From an uncultured Collinsella sp. (GTDB taxonomy: Bacteria > Actinomycetota > Coriobacteriia > Coriobacteriales > Coriobacteriaceae), in NCBI GenBank assembly GCA_900758885.1, contig CAAETD010000084.1:1-38265 (forward strand): a DNA stretch of 38,265 nt, read 5' to 3'. The notes under the pieces are model-generated. The model was not told the DNA's origin, ran no database searches, and saw nothing but the letters and a program-made list of their open reading frames with translations. The first letter of the stretch is position 1. Every line of letters starts with the position of its first letter. The translations under genes and the position numbers were made by a program. This document shows, in pieces, positions 34,127 through 38,265 of this stretch.

Positions 34127-35314
34127 ATGAACGCCACGGTCGTGATTCCAACGTATTGGGCGGGCGATGACGCTTGCGCAAACGCCCCTGGCACCTATGA
34201 CCATTCGACGCGACTCAACGCCGACAATCCCGAACTCGACCGCTGCCTAGCCTCGCTTGAGCAGGTACGTGACATCCCGCGCATCATCCTTTTGGTGGTC
34301 TGTCCCGTTTCTGCCACAGCCGATGTGTCGCTGCACGTGCGCGAGATTGTCGACGCGCATCCCGCGCTCAAGGTCACCGTTGTCACCAACACCCAGGCCT
34401 CGCGCATTGCAGACCGGGTTGCTCAGATCGCGCCCAAGGGTTCGGGCGAGTGCGTGAGCCTGCGAGGCTACGGTGCCATCCGCAACATGGGGCTAGCCTG
34501 TGCCGCTGTGCTGGGGCATGACGCGGTTATCTTTTTGGATGACGATGAGACTGTCATCGACGCCGACTTTATGAAGCGCGCGACCTATGCGTTGGGGCAG
34601 CAGACGCGTCAGGGCTTGCCGATCTTGGTCAAGAGCGGCTATTTCTACGATCGCGACGGCTCGCCGCTGGCTCCCACGGACAAGGCGGGCATCTGCCATC
34701 GTTGGTGGACCAAGCGCATCGAGTTCAACCGTTGGATGAAAAAGGCGCTCTCGGGCACCCGCATCTCTCGCTCCAACTACGTGTGCGGCGGCCTGATGGC
34801 CCTGCACGCCCGCGCCTTTACGCGTGTAGCCTTTGACCCGTTTATCACCCGCGGCGAGGACTTGGATTACCTCTTTAACATGCGCATGTTTGGCTACGAC
34901 GTGTGGTTCGATAACGAGTGGACCGTGCGCCATCTGCCTCCGGAGTCCGAAAAGCGCTCACCGCGCTTTATGCAGGATGTATACCGTTGGTACTACGAAC
35001 GGGCCAAGTTGACATTCGCCGCGCATCAAAAGGAGCTCATTCCCGTTACGGCGGCATCACTCATGCCCTACCCGGGCCCGTGGATTTCGCGCGAGCTCGA
35101 CGACCGCGTGCGCAAGACCGCTATGGTCCGCAGCGTGTTTACCCGCGAGCATGAGGGCTACCTGCGCATTTGGCGCCATGGTATCGGCGAGGCAAAGGCC
35201 TATGCGCGCCAAAACGCTGCAAGCTACCTGCGTTTCCAGAGCTTTTGGCCCAAGATCATGGACGGGCTTTGGCGTGACGCACAACTGATCAGTATCCTGG
35301 AGGGGGCCGAATGA
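34127..35314 (+). CDS. Glycosyltransferase, GT2-like (GT-A fold)
   Basis: A 395-residue protein starting with a nucleotide-sugar-binding strand (ATVVIPTYWAGDD). It has an extended DXD (IFLDDDE, 135-141) for metal and UDP-sugar, a GED catalytic-region motif at 243-245 (RGEDLDYLFNMRMFGY), and WTVRHLPP with His269 as a likely metal ligand. No membrane helix is seen, so it is probably cytoplasmic or peripheral. Acceptor and sugar are unknown; wall glycopolymer or glycolipid synthesis is likely from the fold and setting. Its stop overlaps the start of the next sensor kinase by four bases (ATGA), an unusual pairing that suggests the kinase and the enzyme serve the same response. Confidence 0.85.
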   Translation: MNATVVIPTYWAGDDACANAPGTYDHSTRLNADNPELDRCLASLEQVRDIPRIILLVVCPVSATADVSLHVREIVDAHPALKVTVVTNTQASRIADRVAQIAPKGSGECVSLRGYGAIRNMGLACAAVLGHDAVIFLDDDETVIDADFMKRATYALGQQTRQGLPILVKSGYFYDRDGSPLAPTDKAGICHRWWTKRIEFNRWMKKALSGTRISRSNYVCGGLMALHARAFTRVAFDPFITRGEDLDYLFNMRMFGYDVWFDNEWTVRHLPPESEKRSPRFMQDVYRWYYERAKLTFAAHQKELIPVTAASLMPYPGPWISRELDDRVRKTAMVRSVFTREHEGYLRIWRHGIGEAKAYARQNAASYLRFQSFWPKIMDGLWRDAQLISILEGAE

Positions 35315-36654
35315 TCGACCGCCGCGCCCAGCGCGATAGTTCAATATCAATCTTTCGCATCATTGCCGTTGCCTGCGCCATTTGCGTGCTGGTGTACTTT
35401 ATTTTTGCCTTGGTGACCGGTATCGAGCCGATCGCCACGGTGATTGCCTGCGCGCTGCTGTGCATCTTTCTGTGCATCTTTATCTTTTTGACGCTCAATC
35501 CCGATTCGGTGCGCTCCCAGTACACCGAGGAGACGCTCTCGGTGGCCTCGGCCATGCTCGAGGACATTAAGGGCGGTCTGACGCAGGAGTCGGCGCGTTT
35601 GGTGTGCCGGCGCATTTTGCCCGAGACGCGCGCCATGACGGTGGCCATCACCGACGAGGGCAACGTGTTGGCCTGCGCGGGCGAGTTTGAGGAAAAACTA
35701 CTGCCAGATTCTCCCATCCACACGCTTGCCACACGCTACGTTATCGAACATGGCATCGTGCAGTCGTTCAACCGTATGGTGGATGTCGTGGGCTCGGATG
35801 GCTCGCACAACCAAGTCCCCGCCGGCATTATCGCCCCCATCAAGGTGGGCGATCGTACCGTCGGCACGCTCAAGTTCTACTACAAGACCCCGCGCGCCGT
35901 CGACCGTACCCAGTACGCGCTTGCCTCGGGCTTTGCCGAGATCTTGTCCACGCAGCTCGCCATCCACGAGCTCGAGGTGCAAAAGGAACTCACAGCGCGC
36001 GCCGAGGTGCGTGCGCTGCAGGCGCAGATTAACCCGCACTTCCTGTTCAACACGCTGAACACCATTGCATCGTTTACGCGCACCGACCCGCTGCGGGCCC
36101 GCGAACTGCTTCGTGAGTTCTCATCGTTCTATCGTGCCACGCTCGACAACTCGGGATCGCTTATTCCGGTCTCGCGCGAGGTTGCACAGACCAAGCGCTA
36201 CCTTACCTTTGAGAAGGCCCGCTTTGGCGAGGACCGCGTGCTTGCGACGTTCGATGTGTCCGAGGACGTGGAAGATACGCTGGTGCCGGCGTTCGTGATC
36301 CAGCCGATTGTCGAGAACGCCGTGCGTCATGGTATGGGCGATGACGACGCCCTGAGGATCGACGTGACCGTTCACCAAGACGGCGAGGATGCAATTTTGA
36401 TTGCCGTGGCCGATAATGGCGTGGGCATGGATGAGGGTACCGCCGCCAGACTGTTTGACGAGCGCTCTGCCCGTCCCGACGCCAGCTCTCCCCAGGGTGG
36501 CGGCGCCGGTGTGGCCATGCACAATATTTCGGAGCGCATCCATCGCTTTTATGGGCCGCACTCCTATACGCGTGTCGAATCGGCGCCGGGCAAGGGTACC
36601 AAAGTGCTCCTTCATCTTGATTTGTCAGAGAGCATCTTTGACATTCAAGAGTAA
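35311..36654 (+). CDS. LytS-type sensor histidine kinase (pair 2)
   Basis: A 447-residue sensor kinase with two membrane helices (about 14-32 and 41-61), a GAF-like domain (about 75-215), the His_kinase domain with His243 in the standard NPHFLFN, and a HATPase domain with ENAVRHG, DNGVGMD and GAGVAMHNISERI. It has the same build as the kinase at 29399-30784, and many stretches align (GL..E.A, ASGFA..LSTQLA, ELTAR.E.RALQ.Q), so the two are paralogues. Translation is coupled to the glycosyltransferase by a four-base overlap. The response regulator starts 72 bases after the stop. Confidence 0.92.
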   Translation: MIDRRAQRDSSISIFRIIAVACAICVLVYFIFALVTGIEPIATVIACALLCIFLCIFIFLTLNPDSVRSQYTEETLSVASAMLEDIKGGLTQESARLVCRRILPETRAMTVAITDEGNVLACAGEFEEKLLPDSPIHTLATRYVIEHGIVQSFNRMVDVVGSDGSHNQVPAGIIAPIKVGDRTVGTLKFYYKTPRAVDRTQYALASGFAEILSTQLAIHELEVQKELTARAEVRALQAQINPHFLFNTLNTIASFTRTDPLRARELLREFSSFYRATLDNSGSLIPVSREVAQTKRYLTFEKARFGEDRVLATFDVSEDVEDTLVPAFVIQPIVENAVRHGMGDDDALRIDVTVHQDGEDAILIAVADNGVGMDEGTAARLFDERSARPDASSPQGGGAGVAMHNISERIHRFYGPHSYTRVESAPGKGTKVLLHLDLSESIFDIQE

Positions 36655-36726
36655 AATAAAAGGCTACGGGCTCAACGTCATGCGACGGATGCCCGGCGTA
36701 GTTAGTTGACGAAAGGTTTTATCCCT

Positions 36727-37443
36727 ATGCTGCGTGCGATGATTGTGGATGATGAGGCGCCGGCTCGCTCGGAGCTTCGCTTCCTGCTCGAGCAAACGGG
36801 CAAGATCGGCACGATCACGGAGGCGTCGAGCGTCCGCTCCGCCATCGAGATGCTTATGGAAAGTCGCGTGGATGTCGTGTTTCTCGATATCTCGATGCCC
36901 GGTGCCTCGGGCCTGCAACTTGCCGAGGCGCTGCATAAGCTCAAAAATCCGCCGGCGATCGTGTTTGTGACTGCGTATAGTGACCATGCGGTCGAGGCAT
37001 TCGACGTGGATGCCGTTGATTATCTGATGAAGCCGGTCGAGGAAGCTCGCTTGGATCGCGCGATCGAGAAGGTCATGCAACGTGCCAAGCCGGTTACGGA
37101 CAGCAAGGTGACCATCGAGCGTATCCCGGTGGAAAAGGGCGGCCGCAAGGTGCTCATTCCCGTGGACGACATTCGCTTTATCATGGCCAAGGACGATTAC
37201 TCCTGCATCTATACCGTCGATGATCGCTTTTTGTCGACGACCTCGCTGGCGCAGTTTGAGGCCAAGCTCTGCGACTTTGGCTTCTTTCGTGTTCACCGTC
37301 GCTATATCGTCAACTTGGCGTGCGTCACGGACGTCGAGACGGTGCCCTCGGGTGCCATCCAGCTGGGCATTACGGGCGTCGACGAACGCGTGCCGGTTTC
37401 GCGCCGCCGCGTCGTGCCACTCAAGAAGGCTCTGAGTCTCTAG
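36727..37443 (+). CDS. LytTR-family response regulator (pair 2)
   Basis: A 238-residue regulator. The receiver has Asp8/Asp9, phospho-acceptor Asp54 in VFLDISMPG, Thr82 and Lys102 in LMKPVEEARLD. The LytTR domain has RKVLIPVDDIRFIMAKDDY, FRVHRRYIVNLACV and VPVSRRRVVPLKKAL. It is very similar to the regulator at 30823-31557. The ATG at 36727 has AAAGG ten bases upstream; a TTG seven codons earlier is possible. A strong terminator follows the gene. Confidence 0.94.
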   Translation: MLRAMIVDDEAPARSELRFLLEQTGKIGTITEASSVRSAIEMLMESRVDVVFLDISMPGASGLQLAEALHKLKNPPAIVFVTAYSDHAVEAFDVDAVDYLMKPVEEARLDRAIEKVMQRAKPVTDSKVTIERIPVEKGGRKVLIPVDDIRFIMAKDDYSCIYTVDDRFLSTTSLAQFEAKLCDFGFFRVHRRYIVNLACVTDVETVPSGAIQLGITGVDERVPVSRRRVVPLKKALSL

Positions 37444-37449
37444 CACGCT

Positions 37450-37501
37450 GGCCCCGCAGCTCTGTAGACCCATCGTCTGCGGAGCCGTGGGGCCTTTTTT
37501 T
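37450..37501 (+). terminator. Rho-independent terminator after the second LytTR regulator
   Basis: GGCCCC (37450-37455) pairs with GGGGCC (37489-37494), with inner GCAG/CTGC pairing, followed by a run of seven T. Confidence 0.8.
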
Positions 37502-37540
37502 GTATGTATCTGCCGAATCGTTTTTTGCGGAAGGGATCCC

Positions 37541-38008
37541 ATGAACAGTGCAAGCGCCAAGCGCATCGACATCATCTCGGACACCCACGGCTATCTTTCG
37601 CCTGCGCTCCTGGATGAGCTTGAGGGCGCAGACCTGATTATCCACGCCGGCGACCTCACGTCAGAGATGGACTACGAGCACCTATGCACCATCGCCCCCG
37701 TGCGGGCCGTACTGGGCAACAACGATTACTACCGCGACTACGGCCCCGATGTAGACCGTCTTGCACTCTTTACCTACGAAGGTCTCAAATTCGCCGTAGC
37801 CCACTACCGCGAAGACCTTCCGGTGGGATCCGTAGACGTAGCCATCAACGGCCATACCCACGTAACCAAAGAAGCCCAAGTGGGCCGTTGCTTAGTCCTC
37901 AACCCGGGCAGCGCCAGCTACCCCAGAGGCACCCGAGGCCCCACCATGGCCAGAATGCTAGTAAAAGACGGCAAGATACTGAGCACTAAGTTTATTGACT
38001 TGGACTAA
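37541..38008 (+). CDS. YfcE/MJ0936-type metallophosphodiesterase
   Basis: A 155-residue cytoplasmic calcineurin-fold phosphodiesterase. It has ISDTHG with Asp14 and His16, HAGD with Asp38, GNND with Asn60, His88 in VAHYR, and NGHTH with His105 and His107, the complete dimetal site. The C-terminal NPGSASYPRGTRGPT is typical of the family. Relatives hydrolyse model phosphodiesters and their natural substrate is uncertain. The length is slightly short but normal for MJ0936-like members. The ATG has GGAAGGGA upstream. A terminator lies on each side, so it is a single-gene unit. Confidence 0.94.
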   Translation: MNSASAKRIDIISDTHGYLSPALLDELEGADLIIHAGDLTSEMDYEHLCTIAPVRAVLGNNDYYRDYGPDVDRLALFTYEGLKFAVAHYREDLPVGSVDVAINGHTHVTKEAQVGRCLVLNPGSASYPRGTRGPTMARMLVKDGKILSTKFIDLD

Positions 38009-38019
38009 CCGCAACAAAA

Positions 38020-38050
38020 ACGGGGGATGCAGATGCGTCCCTCGTTTTTC
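38020..38050 (+). terminator. Rho-independent terminator after the phosphodiesterase
   Basis: An 11-base stem with two G-U pairs (38020-38030 with 38035-38045), a four-base loop (AGAT) and TTTTTC. Confidence 0.85.
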
Positions 38051-38223
38051 TTTAAGCCAAAGGCAGAGCTTCAACAAAAACAATCAGACCAACCCCGCCG
38101 AGGAGCACGCGGGCTAGCCGCGCAGCGGCGCACGCCCGCAAAACTGGTTGAATAATGTGACGGCAGGGAGGGCTTCCGGGGCTGAGGGCGGGGGTTAAGT
38201 TTGTCGCGAGTTCCGCACGCAAA

Positions 38224-38246
38224 GGAAAGCACTTAATGTGCTTTCC
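38224..38246. repeat. Inverted repeat GGAAAGCAC near the window end
   Basis: GGAAAGCAC (38224-38232) and GTGCTTTCC (38238-38246) pair around TTAAT, flanked by GCAAA and GTCTTGC, which partly continue the pairing. It is not followed by a T-run on the plus strand. No gene is seen from 38051 to the end. Confidence 0.6.
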
Positions 38247-38265
38247 GTCTTGCGCAGGACTGTAG

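Overview
The window is a high-GC bacterial chromosome segment with actinobacterial character. It carries an FHA / PstP / RodA-PbpA / PknB cell-envelope operon in the same order as in mycobacteria, DUF3662-FHA (FhaA-type) proteins, several membrane-linked Ser/Thr kinases, a one-piece pyruvate:ferredoxin oxidoreductase and a carbamate kinase. An anaerobic, amino-acid-using gut actinobacterium of the class Coriobacteriia, for example a Collinsella relative, fits best. That is an inference from gene content, not from a search.

Region 1 (15-10150, minus strand) is one long envelope-signalling operon read right to left: a kinase with a polytopic tail, FhaA-like, FhaB-like, PstP-like PP2C phosphatase, a RodA-PBP2 fusion, and PknB with four PASTA domains. 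Stop/start overlaps or short gaps suggest co-transcription of the first five genes; PknB follows after 132 bases. A two-TM YcxB-like protein (10293-11009) lies just upstream.

Region 2 (11125-15356) is the DNA-repair/replication cluster dnaX - ybaB - recR, interrupted by a small unknown membrane protein on the opposite strand (13612-14085).

Region 3 (15600-19288) is a second signalling module: a single-TM protein with a Gly/Ser linker, a kinase with a four-helix tail, and a FHA protein, with coupled starts and stops. Its promoter region carries two near-identical GTTGYGCAAC palindromes about seven helical turns apart, and a terminator-like hairpin in the leader.

Region 4 (19770-29280) is metabolic: PFOR (nifJ), carbamate kinase, a C39-like membrane-anchored peptidase on the minus strand, an APC amino-acid permease and a metal-dependent amidohydrolase. 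The intergenic spaces are large and rich in inverted repeats.

Region 5 (29399-37443) holds two paralogous LytS-type sensor kinase / LytTR response-regulator pairs. Between them lie a zinc-phospholipase-C-like protein, a UMF1/MFS transporter and a glycosyltransferase; the glycosyltransferase is translationally coupled to the second sensor kinase. A small YfcE/MJ0936-type phosphodiesterase (37541-38008) closes the window.

I found no tRNA, rRNA, CRISPR array, transposase, integrase or phage gene. The most novel-looking items are the RodA-PbpA fusion inside the kinase/phosphatase operon, the two kinases with polytopic C-termini, the linker-protein/kinase/FHA module, and the repeated layout of promoter, terminator hairpin, ribosome binding site and start codon.
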